Assembly (NCBI GenBank): GCA_945952065.1 | Contig: CAMFGY010000005.1 | Span: 124,001-188,000 of the forward strand | DNA length: 64,000 nucleotides | Direction of reading: 5' to 3' | Origin: an uncultured Burkholderiales bacterium | Lineage (GTDB): Bacteria > Pseudomonadota > Gammaproteobacteria > Burkholderiales > Burkholderiaceae_C | Part shown: piece after piece, positions 1 to 8,711 of the stretch | How the letters are laid out: the number at the start of each line of letters is the position of its first letter | Numbering within the stretch: position 1 is the stretch's first letter | Program-made: the position numbers and the translations under genes | The notes under the pieces: model-generated | What the model saw: only the letters and a program-made list of their open reading frames with translations | Told to the model about the DNA's origin: nothing | Databases searched by the model: none

Positions 1-620
1 CGGTTGTCGCCCAGCATGAAGTAATGGCCCTCGGGCACGCGCACCGGACCAAAGTGCCGCGCGCTGTCGGCCGGGTCCGCCTGAGGGGGCGCGGAGCTCA
101 AGTCATCAAAACCGCGCAGCACCTGCACCCGGCGGCTGTGGCCCGCCACGGTCTCGGTGGCTCGCTGGGCCGCAACAACAAAGCCGGCGCCGACGGTTTC
201 GGCGCTGGCGACAAAGTCGCTGTAAGCCGCCGCCTCGCCGTTGATGAACAAGGCATTGCCGCGCAACTCGATCTCATCCCCCGGCAAACCGACCAGGCGC
301 TTGATCAAGCGAGTGCCGTTCTTGGGCGAGGCAAACACCACCACGTCGCCGCGCTGCGGCTCGCCCAAGGGCGCCAGGCTGATGTCGCTCAAAGGCAGCT
401 TGGCGTCGTAAGCCAGTCGGTTGACCAGCACTACATCGCCTTCCAAGATGCTGGGGCGCATCGAGCCGGTGGGCACCGGGTTCCAGTCGGCCACCGCGGT
501 TCGGAACACGCCGAAGCACAGCACGAAGAGAATCAAGCCACGGTTCTCGCGCAGCCACGCGCCGCCCCAGGACTTGCGGGTGGACCTTGCTTGTTGTTGC
601 GGACTTTCATTGCTTCTCAT
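1..620 (-). CDS. lepB: Signal peptidase I, C-terminus beyond the window
   Basis: Inner-membrane serine/lysine protease that removes Sec signal peptides. Reading leftwards from 620, the protein has a short basic N-terminus, one hydrophobic segment (GLILFVLCFGVF, about residues 29-40), the catalytic serine motif TGSMRP and the general-base lysine motif GTRLIKRLVGLPGD. It runs to YFMLGDN (the box E start) at the window edge. An ATG also exists at 638. The ATG at 620 is preferred because an AGGAG lies about 10 nt upstream of it. The gene is truncated only by the window boundary. Confidence 0.93.
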   Translation of the reverse strand, partial: MRSNESPQQQARSTRKSWGGAWLRENRGLILFVLCFGVFRTAVADWNPVPTGSMRPSILEGDVVLVNRLAYDAKLPLSDISLAPLGEPQRGDVVVFASPKNGTRLIKRLVGLPGDEIELRGNALFINGEAAAYSDFVASAETVGAGFVVAAQRATETVAGHSRRVQVLRGFDDLSSAPPQADPADSARHFGPVRVPEGHYFMLGDN

Positions 621-731
621 GATGCATTCACTCCTCATGCGGGATCAGTGCGCGGCACAAGCGGTGCCGGCTTGGGAATGAAGTCTGTGTGAAGCGAAGC
701 ACGGGCGCCGCAAGCACGCGGCGAATGGGCC

Positions 732-757
732 GCCGGCTGCGTTGAATGGCAGCCGGC
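732..757 (-). terminator. GC-rich hairpin downstream of glpD
   Basis: Perfect 9-bp inverted repeat GCCGGCTGC/GCAGCCGGC with an 8-nt loop, 24 nt past the glpD stop and before lepB. There is no T-run on either strand, so it may be a weak or Rho-assisted terminator. Confidence 0.4.
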
Positions 758-780
758 CCGGATGAATCAGCCCCGGGGCA

Positions 781-2334
781 TCAAACCGGGTTTTGATGAA
801 ACCAGGCCGCCACTTGCTGGCGCTCGGCCGGGGTGTAGTGCAGGCCCAGCTTGGAGCGACGCCACAGAACGTCTTCGGCGCTGCAAGCCCATTCCTCGCG
901 CTGCAGATAGCGCAGCTCCATGGCGTAGAGGCCCGGCGCCACCTCCTGGCCCAGATCGCTCAAGCGGCTGGCCACGCCCAGCACGCGGTCCACCCGCGCG
1001 CCATAGGCCCGCGCCAAGCGACGCGCCAACGGCGCCGGCAGATAGGCATAGCGGGCCTGCACCGCCGCCACCAGGCGCTCGAAGTCCCCGGCCGGATCGG
1101 GCGCGGCGCCGGGCTTGGGCGCACCGATCCAAGCTTGCAGATCACCGCCGGGCAGCGGCGCACCTTCGGTCCAGGGCTTGCGAGCCTCGCCCAACATCTG
1201 CCCAAGCAAATCGGCGGCGTCTTCGGCCAGCTTTCGGAAGGTGGTGATCTTGCCGCCCCAAACGCTCAGCAAGGGCGCACCATCGGTTTGGGTTTCCAGC
1301 AAATAATCGCGCGTCACGGCCGAGGGGTCGCCCGAGGCATCGTCCAGCAAGGGGCGCACGCCGGCATAACTCCAGACCACCTCGCTGGGCTGCACCGGCT
1401 TGACGAAGTAACGGCTGGCCTGCTCGCACAGATAAGCGATCTCTTGCGTGTCGATGCTGGCTTTGGCAAAGCCGGCCAGCGCATCGGGCGGCAGCTCCAC
1501 ATCGGTGGTGCCGATCAGGGTGTAGTCGCCCTCGTAGGGAATCGCAAAGATGATGCGCTTGTCGGGGTTTTGAAAAATATAGGCGTGGTCATGCGTGAAG
1601 CAGCGCTTGACGATGATGTGGCTGCCCTTGACCAGGCGCAAGCTCTTGGTCGCCAAGGCCTCGCCCTGAGCTGGCTGCGCAACCTGCCGCAAAAAGGACT
1701 CGGCCCAGGGGCCGGCTGCATTGACCAGGGCGCGCGCGCGCACCTGGCGCTCGCCCTGCGGGGTTTGGATGCGGGCGGTCCAGCCCTGGGCGTCGCGCTG
1801 CACCTGGGTGACGGGGCTACGCGTCAGCAACTCGGCGCCATGGGCTTGCGCGTCCAGCGCGTTCAAGAGCACCAGCCTTGCGTCATCCACCCAGCCATCG
1901 GAATACACAAAACCGCGCCGGTACTTGGCCTTCAGCGGCGCACCCAGCACAGAGGCGCGCAGATTCACGCCCTTGGAGCCGGGCAAGACCTCGCGACGCG
2001 CCAGATGGTCATACAAAAACAAACCCATGCGTATCAACCAGCTGGGGCGCATGGCTTCGTCATGCGGCATCACAAAGCGCAAGGGCCACATGATGTGGGG
2101 GGCGCTCTTGAGCAGCACCTCGCGCTCTTGCAGCGCCTTGCGCACCAGCGAAAACTCGTAGTACTCGAGGTAACGCAAGCCGCCGTGAATCAGCTTGGTG
2201 CTGCTGGAGGAGGTATGGGCCGCGAAGTCTGAGGCCTCGGCCAGCAGCACTTGCCAGCCGCGCCCGGCCAGATCGCGCGCAATCCCCGCGCCATTGATGC
2301 CACCACCCACCACCAGTACGTCAAAATGCTCCAT
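781..2334 (-). CDS. glpD: Aerobic glycerol-3-phosphate dehydrogenase
   Basis: FAD-dependent, membrane-associated oxidation of sn-glycerol-3-phosphate to dihydroxyacetone phosphate, feeding electrons to quinone. The N-terminus carries the dinucleotide fold [19 protein letters not shown], followed by the DAO-family body and a C-terminal helical domain (about residues 390-517). Length (517 aa) fits the family. The open frame reaches a GTG at 2337, but the adjacent ATG at 2334 gives the usual start just before the FAD motif. It is divergent from glpK with only 23 bp between start codons, so the two are probably co-regulated. Confidence 0.96.
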   Translation of the reverse strand: MEHFDVLVVGGGINGAGIARDLAGRGWQVLLAEASDFAAHTSSSSTKLIHGGLRYLEYYEFSLVRKALQEREVLLKSAPHIMWPLRFVMPHDEAMRPSWLIRMGLFLYDHLARREVLPGSKGVNLRASVLGAPLKAKYRRGFVYSDGWVDDARLVLLNALDAQAHGAELLTRSPVTQVQRDAQGWTARIQTPQGERQVRARALVNAAGPWAESFLRQVAQPAQGEALATKSLRLVKGSHIIVKRCFTHDHAYIFQNPDKRIIFAIPYEGDYTLIGTTDVELPPDALAGFAKASIDTQEIAYLCEQASRYFVKPVQPSEVVWSYAGVRPLLDDASGDPSAVTRDYLLETQTDGAPLLSVWGGKITTFRKLAEDAADLLGQMLGEARKPWTEGAPLPGGDLQAWIGAPKPGAAPDPAGDFERLVAAVQARYAYLPAPLARRLARAYGARVDRVLGVASRLSDLGQEVAPGLYAMELRYLQREEWACSAEDVLWRRSKLGLHYTPAERQQVAAWFHQNPV

Positions 2335-2357
2335 CACGCTACTCTAAGGCAAGAACG

Positions 2358-3851
2358 ATGCGCTATTTGTTGGCACTTGACCAAGGCACCTCCAGTTCGC
2401 GGGCCATTGTTTTTGATGCGCAGGGCCAGATCGTGGCCATGGCGCAGCGCGAGTTCAAGCAGATCTATCCGCAGCCCGGCTGGGTCGAGCATGACGCGAT
2501 GGAGATCTGGGCCAGCCAGCTGGACACCGCCCGCGAGGCCCTGCGCAAGGCAGGCCTGAGCGCCCGCGACATCCAGGCCTTGGGCATCACCAACCAGCGC
2601 GAAACCACGGTGCTGTGGAACCGCAAAACCGGCCAGCCGCTGCACCACGCCATCGTCTGGCAAGACCGCCGTGCCGAACCCACTTGCGCGGCGCTGCGTG
2701 AGCAGGGCCTGGGCCCGCTGGTGCAGCAAAAAACCGGGTTGGTGATCGATGCCTACTTCTCAGGCAGCAAGCTGAAATGGCTGCTCGACCATGTGCCCGA
2801 CGCGCGTGCGCAGGCCGCACGCGGTGAACTGGCTTTTGGCACCATCGACACCTGGCTGGTCTGGCAGCTCACCAAGGGCGCGGTGCACGCCACCGATGTC
2901 AGCAATGCCTCGCGCACCCTGCTCTTCAATGTGCACAGCAACAGCTGGGACGACGAGCTGCTGGCCGCGCTGGACATCCCCCGCTCGGTGCTGCCCGAGG
3001 TCTACCCTTCGGCGCACCGCTATGGGCAAGTGGCCGCCGAACATCTGGGCGGCGAGATCCTGATTGGCGGCATGGCCGGCGACCAACAAGCGGCGCTGTT
3101 TGGCCAGGCCTGCTTCAAGCCCGGCATGGCCAAGAACACCTATGGCACCGGCTGCTTCATGCTGATGCACACCGGCACGCAGTTTCAAAGCTCAGCCAAT
3201 GGCCTGATCACCACCAGCGCCGCCCAGGTCACCGCCACGCCCGAATTTGCCTTGGAAGGCAGCGTCTTCATTGGCGGCGCGGTGGTGCAGTGGTTGCGCG
3301 ACGGGCTGCAAGCCATCAAGGGCAGCGCCGAGGTGCAAGGCCTGGCCGAGAGCGTGCCCGACTCCGGCGGCGTGATGTTTGTGCCCGCCTTCACCGGCCT
3401 GGGCGCGCCCTACTGGCATGCCGACGCCCGGGGCGCCATCGTGGGCCTGACGCGCGGCTCCAGCGTGGCCCATATCGCGCGCGCGGCGCTGGAGAGCATC
3501 GCCTTCCAAAGCGCAGCGCTCTTGCAAGCCATGAGCCGCGATGCGTTGGCGGCCGGTGGCGCGCCGGTGAGCGAGCTGCGCGTGGATGGCGGCGCCTGCG
3601 TCAACAATCTCTTGATGCAGTTTCAGGCCGATCTGCTGGGCATCCCGGTGCTGCGCCCCAAGGTGATTGAAACCACCGCCCTGGGCGCGGCCTATCTGGC
3701 CGGTTTGTCCAGCGGCTTGTACAGCGATTTGAACGAGCTGGCCGGGCATTGGCAGGCCGAGCGGGTGTTCCGTCCGACACTGCCGCGTGAGCGCGCCTTG
3801 GCGCTGATGAGTCAGTGGGAGCACGCCGTTCGGCAGGCCTGCGCAAGCTAA
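2358..3851 (+). CDS. glpK: Glycerol kinase
   Basis: ATP-dependent phosphorylation of glycerol to glycerol-3-phosphate, the substrate of the divergently encoded GlpD. The N-terminus [17 protein letters not shown] is the FGGY-kinase phosphate-1 motif. [17 protein letters not shown], the GTIDTWL stretch and the C-terminal [11 protein letters not shown] segment are all diagnostic. At 497 aa it is full length. The start is fixed by homology and by an upstream AAGGCAAG. No glpF transporter gene is present in the window. The 3' end overlaps the convergent Crp-family gene by 4 bp. Confidence 0.97.
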   Translation: MRYLLALDQGTSSSRAIVFDAQGQIVAMAQREFKQIYPQPGWVEHDAMEIWASQLDTAREALRKAGLSARDIQALGITNQRETTVLWNRKTGQPLHHAIVWQDRRAEPTCAALREQGLGPLVQQKTGLVIDAYFSGSKLKWLLDHVPDARAQAARGELAFGTIDTWLVWQLTKGAVHATDVSNASRTLLFNVHSNSWDDELLAALDIPRSVLPEVYPSAHRYGQVAAEHLGGEILIGGMAGDQQAALFGQACFKPGMAKNTYGTGCFMLMHTGTQFQSSANGLITTSAAQVTATPEFALEGSVFIGGAVVQWLRDGLQAIKGSAEVQGLAESVPDSGGVMFVPAFTGLGAPYWHADARGAIVGLTRGSSVAHIARAALESIAFQSAALLQAMSRDALAAGGAPVSELRVDGGACVNNLLMQFQADLLGIPVLRPKVIETTALGAAYLAGLSSGLYSDLNELAGHWQAERVFRPTLPRERALALMSQWEHAVRQACAS

Positions 3852-4480
3852 GGCGAGGAGCTCACGCCAGCGCGCGCGCGAGCACGGATGCGGCTCAGGC
3901 TGACCGGCGTGATGCCCAAGTAGCGGGCCAAGTCTTTCAAAGGAATGCGCTCGGCCAGCGAGGCATCTTCCCGTAGAAATTCGGCGTAACGTTGCGGCGG
4001 CGTCAAGGTCAGCAAGACGCGCTCGCGTTCCTCCTTCAGCCCCGCCAGCTTTTGCATGGCCCGGTACAAAGCCCACAGCCAGGCCGGGTGGCGCGCGGCC
4101 AGCGCCTCCAGCTGGCGAAAGTCGATGCGCTCGACCACGCTGGCCTCCAGCGCCGTCACCGCGAAGCTGCTGCGCCCACCGGGCTGCAAAGCACTCAGGC
4201 TGCCCAAAAACATGCCGGTCTGGCTGAAGGACTTGATCCACTCCTCGCCATCGGCCAAGAGGTAATGCAGCTTCAGCAGGCCGCGCTCCACCACATAGAC
4301 GTAAGGCTGAGCCGTCTCGGCCTCGAACAGCGTTTCACCCGGCGCCAAGCTGATGCGGGTCAGGCGCAAAGCATCCGACTCCGGCAGGGCCTCGGTCGAG
4401 AAGTCTTGCGCCAGGGCTTGCAGCAATTGCAAGGCCGCACTTGAGGCTGGCGGACTCGGCTTATCTTTTGTAAACGACAT
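3848..4480 (-). CDS. Crp/Fnr-family transcriptional regulator
   Basis: 210 aa. Residues about 40-125 form a cyclic-nucleotide-binding-like beta roll ([23 protein letters not shown], then a [10 protein letters not shown] region). A C-terminal helix-turn-helix follows ([23 protein letters not shown], about 178-200). There is no cysteine cluster for an Fnr iron-sulphur centre, so an Fnr-type oxygen sensor is unlikely. It lies convergent to glpK and divergent from the SDR gene with 28 bp between starts. Control of either neighbour is possible but unproven. Confidence 0.85.
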   Translation of the reverse strand: MSFTKDKPSPPASSAALQLLQALAQDFSTEALPESDALRLTRISLAPGETLFEAETAQPYVYVVERGLLKLHYLLADGEEWIKSFSQTGMFLGSLSALQPGGRSSFAVTALEASVVERIDFRQLEALAARHPAWLWALYRAMQKLAGLKEERERVLLTLTPPQRYAEFLREDASLAERIPLKDLARYLGITPVSLSRIRARARAGVSSSP

Positions 4481-4508
4481 GCGTGCGCGTGGTTTCTAAA
4501 GTGAGGCC

Positions 4509-5279
4509 ATGCATTCCAACACAGCGACAACCGCAGCGCCCCAAGAAACCGGGCGACTTTGGCTGCTCACCGGCGCCAGTTCAGGCATTGGCCGTGCCAT
4601 TGCCCTGCAATTGAGCGCCGCAGGCGAGCGGCTCATCGCCTGGGGGCGTGATGCGCCTCGGCTGGCCGAGCTGCAAGCCCAAGCCCCCGGCATTGTCGGC
4701 ATCCAGCTCGTGGACCTGGCGGCCACCGATCACTTGGACGCGCAAGCCGCAGCCTGCGTGCAGCAATGGCCGCAGCTCAGCGGCCTGATCCATTGCGCGG
4801 GGATTCAGCACGATGTGCTGCTGAGCGAGCCGCACTGCACGGCCGAGGCCCTCAGCGAAGAACTTCGCGTCAATCTGCTCGCGCCCATGGCCTTGACCCG
4901 GGCCTTGCTGCCGCATCTGCAGGCGCAAGCCTCGGCGCGCGTGGTGCTGGTGAGCAGCGCGCTGGCGTTTGCGCCCAAGCGCCGCGCCGCCGCCTACAAC
5001 GCCAGCAAGGCCGGCCTGCACGCCTTTGCACAAAGCCTGCGCGCCCAGCTGCGCCACAGCCGTGTGCAAGTGGTGGAACTGATCCCGCCGCTGGTGGACA
5101 CGCCCATGACCGCAGGACGCGGCCGGCGCAAGCTGAGCCCGGACGCCGTGGCCCAAGCCCTGTGGCGAGGGCTCGCCAGACCGCGCTGCCCCGAGCAGAT
5201 TTGGGTCGGCCCGGCGCGTGCGCTGCCCTGGCTCTTGCGCTTGGCACCGCGCCACATCCAAAACTTTTTCTTACGCTAG
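4509..5279 (+). CDS. SDR-family NAD(P)-dependent oxidoreductase
   Basis: 256 aa classical short-chain dehydrogenase. The nucleotide-binding motif TGASSGIG is at about residues 19-26, and NAG is replaced by CAG (HCAGIQ). The catalytic YxxxK is YNASKAG (about 158-164), with a serine upstream in VLVSSAL. The PPLVDTPM stretch resembles DltE-like SDRs. The substrate cannot be read from sequence. A GTGAGG ribosome-binding site precedes the start, and the next gene follows after 9 bp. Confidence 0.9.
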   Translation: MHSNTATTAAPQETGRLWLLTGASSGIGRAIALQLSAAGERLIAWGRDAPRLAELQAQAPGIVGIQLVDLAATDHLDAQAAACVQQWPQLSGLIHCAGIQHDVLLSEPHCTAEALSEELRVNLLAPMALTRALLPHLQAQASARVVLVSSALAFAPKRRAAAYNASKAGLHAFAQSLRAQLRHSRVQVVELIPPLVDTPMTAGRGRRKLSPDAVAQALWRGLARPRCPEQIWVGPARALPWLLRLAPRHIQNFFLR

Positions 5280-5288
5280 GAGCCCCTG

Positions 5289-5624
5289 ATGAACCACTGT
5301 TTTTTGCTGGTCAATGCCTTGCCCGCCTGGCTGCGCCTGCCCCGTAATGAGCGCGCCCAAATTTTTGAAACCGAGGTCTTGGCCCTGCTGCCGCAATATC
5401 CGGGCTTGCGCCTGCGCCACTTTGATGCCGAGGCCTATTCCGCCGTTTGCAGCGACGTCTTGATGCTGGAGCTGCCCGACGCTCGCACACTGCACTTCTT
5501 CATCGAGGCCCTGCGCGACTCCTCGATTTACACCGAACCCTATTTCGAACTGCGCCACATCATCCCGGCCTGGGAAGACGGCTACCGCGCTTACGAGGCT
5601 GAAGCACGCCAACAGGTGCAGTGA
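5289..5624 (+). CDS. Darcynin-like small protein
   Basis: 111 aa soluble protein. The LLVNALPAWLRL start, RLRHFDAEAYSAVCSDVLMLE centre and FFIEALRDSSIYTEPYFEL segment resemble the darcynin family as I remember it, whose function is not established. It follows the SDR gene by 9 bp with an AGGAG ribosome-binding site, so the two are probably cotranscribed. The family call is from memory of the pattern and is moderate. Confidence 0.65.
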   Translation: MNHCFLLVNALPAWLRLPRNERAQIFETEVLALLPQYPGLRLRHFDAEAYSAVCSDVLMLELPDARTLHFFIEALRDSSIYTEPYFELRHIIPAWEDGYRAYEAEARQQVQ

Positions 5625-5638
5625 GGCCAGCAACAAAA

Positions 5639-5667
5639 AGGCCCCGGGGCGGATGCCGCCGGGGCCT
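5639..5667 (-). terminator. Intrinsic terminator of the TonB receptor gene
   Basis: Nine-bp stem AGGCCCCGG/CCGGGGCCT with an inner 3-bp extension, followed on the minus strand by TTTTTGTTG. It sits 20 nt past the receptor stop, and its stem may also stop the plus-strand SDR unit. Confidence 0.85.
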
Positions 5668-5687
5668 GGTTCAGTTCAACTCAAGCC

Positions 5688-8417
5688 TTATTTGAACTGG
5701 TAACCAATGCTGCCGTAGAAGAAGCGGCCGCGCGGATCGTTGAACGAAGCGGAATAGCCCACGGCGTGCGAGCCGTTCGAGGCCACTGCGGTGTAGGGCG
5801 GCTCTTTGTCCAGCAAGTTGCGCACGCCCAGTCGCAAGGTCACGCCCTTGATGCCGCTGTATGAACCCGACAGATTCCAGCGGCTGGAGTCTTTGACCTG
5901 GTGGTCCGTGCAGCTACCGCAGCTCAAGGCGGCACGCACCAGCCCTTGCGGCTCGTACCAACCGCGCACAAACAGGTTCTCCAGACGCACACCCCAGCCA
6001 TCGCCTTGCAAATCAAAAGCCAAGGTGTTCTGGAAGCGCGGCACCGGTTGCACGCGGCCGCCATCACCGGCTGTGCCGGCATAGCTGACATAGGCTTGGC
6101 TCTTGCCTGCCTGATCCTCGTAATTCAACACATAGGTGCCGTCGGTGGACACGGTGACACGGCCCACACTGGCCACATTCCAAGAGCCCCGCACGCTGAA
6201 GTCCAAACCAGAGGTTCGCAGCCCTCCGAGGTTTTCCAGCGGGGTGTCGATATAGGTGATGTAGCCGTTCTTGGCGCGGTGCACGCGGCTGCCGTATTCC
6301 TTGTACAGCTGCGGATTGCTCAGCACCGTATCACCCTGGATTTGACCAATCTGGTCGCTCTTGGAGATGCTCCAGTAGTCCAGGGACGCGGTGAGCGCTT
6401 TGATCGGCTCCACCACAATGCCGAAGGAGAACTGACGCGAGGTTTCCGCCTTCAGGTTCTTCGACGAGGTCAGCAGCATGTTGTACTGCGTGTCGCACTG
6501 TGGCGGTTCGTTTTCGGGATCCGGGCACTGCGGATCGGTGGCGCTATTGGCCGTGTTGGTAAAGGCCGGCGGCGAGTTCGCATCCCACAAGGAGGGCGCC
6601 CGGAAGCCCGTGCCCGCCGAGGTCCGCAGCATCAGCTCTTTCATCGGCTGCCAACGCAAACTGGCGCGCGGATTGAAGGTCGAACCGAAGTCGCTGTACC
6701 GGTCATAGCGAGCGGCCACATTGGCCTCCCAATCCTTGGCAAACGGCAGACTCAATTCGGAGTAAAGGGCGGCCACCGTGCGGCTGGCTTTGGTCGGTGG
6801 CACCGAGCCTTCGCCACCCACATGCAGGCCTTGGCGGTAGTCATCATTGAGTGGCTTGTCGTCCGCGGCTTCACGGCGCAGATCGAAGCCCACAGCCAGC
6901 GCCATCATCCCGCCCGACATTTGGCTCAATTCGCGCGAAGCCTTGCCGTCCCAGGTGGTGACGGTGTTGGTCGATTCACGCATGGGCCCCACCAGTCGGG
7001 CCTTGTTCAACTCGGCCAGCCCTTCCGCATCCTGCGGGCCGAAGGGATTCACCTTGCCGGTCAAGAAGGCTTTTTGCAGCTTGGCCTGTTCAAAATAGCC
7101 GTCATATTCCAGATGGCCTTTGGACTGGGCCAGGGTGACCGCGGTGTCATAGTCCCAGCCGCTGATCAAGCCCTTGATGCCGGCCACGGCGCGCATCTGG
7201 GTGTTGCGGTTGTCATTGATGCGATTGCCCATGGGCACCATGCGCATGGCAATTTCGGTGACGCTGCCCGGGGCAGGCATGGGCTTGCCCAGCTGGGTGA
7301 TCAGGTCCGCCGGGAAGTACTTGCTGGACACCGGCATGGCAAAGCTGGGGTACTCGCCGGTCTCCAGATTCAAGTGGCCAAAATCAGAACGAATCGGCGA
7401 GGGTGCCACACGGCCGATGCTGTGATTGGTCGCATACGAGGCTTCCACATAGGCCTGATGCTCTTTGCTCAGATTGAAGGTGGCCCGGGCAAACAAATCG
7501 CCTTTGTCCTGGTCAGGCATATTGTCGAGGGTGGCCGCATAGATGAAGCGACAGCCCGTCGCCGTGATGACAGTGTTGGCGGGGTCACAAGCCGTCACCA
7601 AAGGATTCTTGTAGGTGCCGTTGGCCACAAATGCGCCGGGGTTGATGCCGAAGTCCATCAAACGACCCGGGAAGGGTACGCCCGATGTGGGAGGCTCGGC
7701 ACCCTTGATCTCGCTGGCGCCACGGTTGTAATACAGCTGGTCTTTGGCCTGAATGCGGCTGTTCTTTTGCAGATTGCCGGTCACCAACACATTGAAGTTG
7801 TCGGTCTCAAGGTCACCAAAACCAATCGAGAAGCTGGCCCCTTTTTCGGTGCCGCCGATGTTCTTTTGCGTGTTGCCATAACGCAGGCTGATCTCGCCGT
7901 TCTTGTAGTCGCTGCGCGTGATGAAGTTGACCACGCCACCGACGGCGTCTGAGCCATAAACCGCCGAGGCGCCATCGCGCAAGACTTCAATGCGGTCAAT
8001 CGCTGCGAAAGGAATACTGTTCAAGTCAACCGCTGCAGCCCCGCCAATGCCACCAAAGGGATGGTTGGCCAAACGCCGACCATTCAGCAAAACCAGGGTG
8101 GAGTTCGGGCCCAGCCCGCGCATATTCACATTCGATGTGGCGTAGCCCGCGCCCTGCGTGCTGTCGGACAGCATGGCGCCCCCAGCAGCGACACGGTGCA
8201 TCAGGTCCTCCACGCTGACGGCCCCGCTTTTCTGAATTTCAGAGCGGGTCATCACGGTGACGGGCAAGGCGGTCTCTGCTTCCAATCGCTTGATCGACGA
8301 GCCGGTGACCGACACCCGCTCCAAGGTTGTTTGAGCAGCAGCAGACAGCGATGCAAAGGCAAGACCACTGGTATAGACCAGGGCAAGCGCACGACTAAGG
8401 CGGGTTCGCTTCATCAT
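5688..8417 (-). CDS. TonB-dependent outer-membrane receptor
   Basis: About 909 aa from ATG 8417 (a second ATG lies at 8414). The open frame extends further upstream, but a signal peptide begins only here: basic MMKRTRLSR, then a hydrophobic stretch to SLSAAAQ. The plug domain follows (LPVTVMTRSEIQKSGAVSVEDLM, NVNMRGLGPNSTLVLLNGRRL, IDRIEVLRDGASAVYGSDAVGGVVNF), then a long beta-barrel ending GSIGYQFK. Cysteine pairs (CPDPENEPPQC and CGSC) probably lie in extracellular loops. The substrate is unknown. No TonB/ExbBD or dedicated periplasmic binder is adjacent. The plug style is that of the large receptors used for complex carbon substrates as well as siderophores. Confidence 0.93.
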   Translation of the reverse strand: MMKRTRLSRALALVYTSGLAFASLSAAAQTTLERVSVTGSSIKRLEAETALPVTVMTRSEIQKSGAVSVEDLMHRVAAGGAMLSDSTQGAGYATSNVNMRGLGPNSTLVLLNGRRLANHPFGGIGGAAAVDLNSIPFAAIDRIEVLRDGASAVYGSDAVGGVVNFITRSDYKNGEISLRYGNTQKNIGGTEKGASFSIGFGDLETDNFNVLVTGNLQKNSRIQAKDQLYYNRGASEIKGAEPPTSGVPFPGRLMDFGINPGAFVANGTYKNPLVTACDPANTVITATGCRFIYAATLDNMPDQDKGDLFARATFNLSKEHQAYVEASYATNHSIGRVAPSPIRSDFGHLNLETGEYPSFAMPVSSKYFPADLITQLGKPMPAPGSVTEIAMRMVPMGNRINDNRNTQMRAVAGIKGLISGWDYDTAVTLAQSKGHLEYDGYFEQAKLQKAFLTGKVNPFGPQDAEGLAELNKARLVGPMRESTNTVTTWDGKASRELSQMSGGMMALAVGFDLRREAADDKPLNDDYRQGLHVGGEGSVPPTKASRTVAALYSELSLPFAKDWEANVAARYDRYSDFGSTFNPRASLRWQPMKELMLRTSAGTGFRAPSLWDANSPPAFTNTANSATDPQCPDPENEPPQCDTQYNMLLTSSKNLKAETSRQFSFGIVVEPIKALTASLDYWSISKSDQIGQIQGDTVLSNPQLYKEYGSRVHRAKNGYITYIDTPLENLGGLRTSGLDFSVRGSWNVASVGRVTVSTDGTYVLNYEDQAGKSQAYVSYAGTAGDGGRVQPVPRFQNTLAFDLQGDGWGVRLENLFVRGWYEPQGLVRAALSCGSCTDHQVKDSSRWNLSGSYSGIKGVTLRLGVRNLLDKEPPYTAVASNGSHAVGYSASFNDPRGRFFYGSIGYQFK

Positions 8418-8711
8418 GTTCTCATTTCCGAATTGCGTGGTTGGCGGGGTGCTCCCGCTGAGAAGACCGTCCGGTGGGACCGTCCTGGTTGGGTTTGCCG
8501 CCCTGTGATGTGCGGTGTGCGCATTTTTCAATCCAAGCGCATGCACAACGCACAGGGAAAAACCCTTCGAGTTGCCTTTTCACATCAGAGGGGGCATGGG
8601 CATGACTTCCAGCACCCGTGCACGGTTGACATCGCTGTTAGCCACGCGTTACGCCAGACCCCCGCCAGATTGCCGCAACGCTTTGGTCTGCGCCGTGGCT
8701 CACTGCCAGCC
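8418..8711 (-). promoter_or_regulatory. Leader region of the TonB receptor, no gene
   Basis: 294 bp between the receptor start and the hybrid-kinase stop. No credible reading frame or strong promoter match was seen. It must carry the receptor promoter on the minus strand and any terminator of the kinase operon. Confidence 0.4.

Noticed and set aside
24-692. 222-aa plus-strand open frame over the lepB region
   Set aside because: It is antisense to the clear signal peptidase I frame, and low-complexity Ala/Gly/His content is typical of shadows in GC-rich DNA.
5901-7952. 683-aa plus-strand open frame inside the TonB receptor
   Set aside because: Antisense shadow rich in His/Gly/Ala with no motif, whereas the opposite strand encodes a full receptor.
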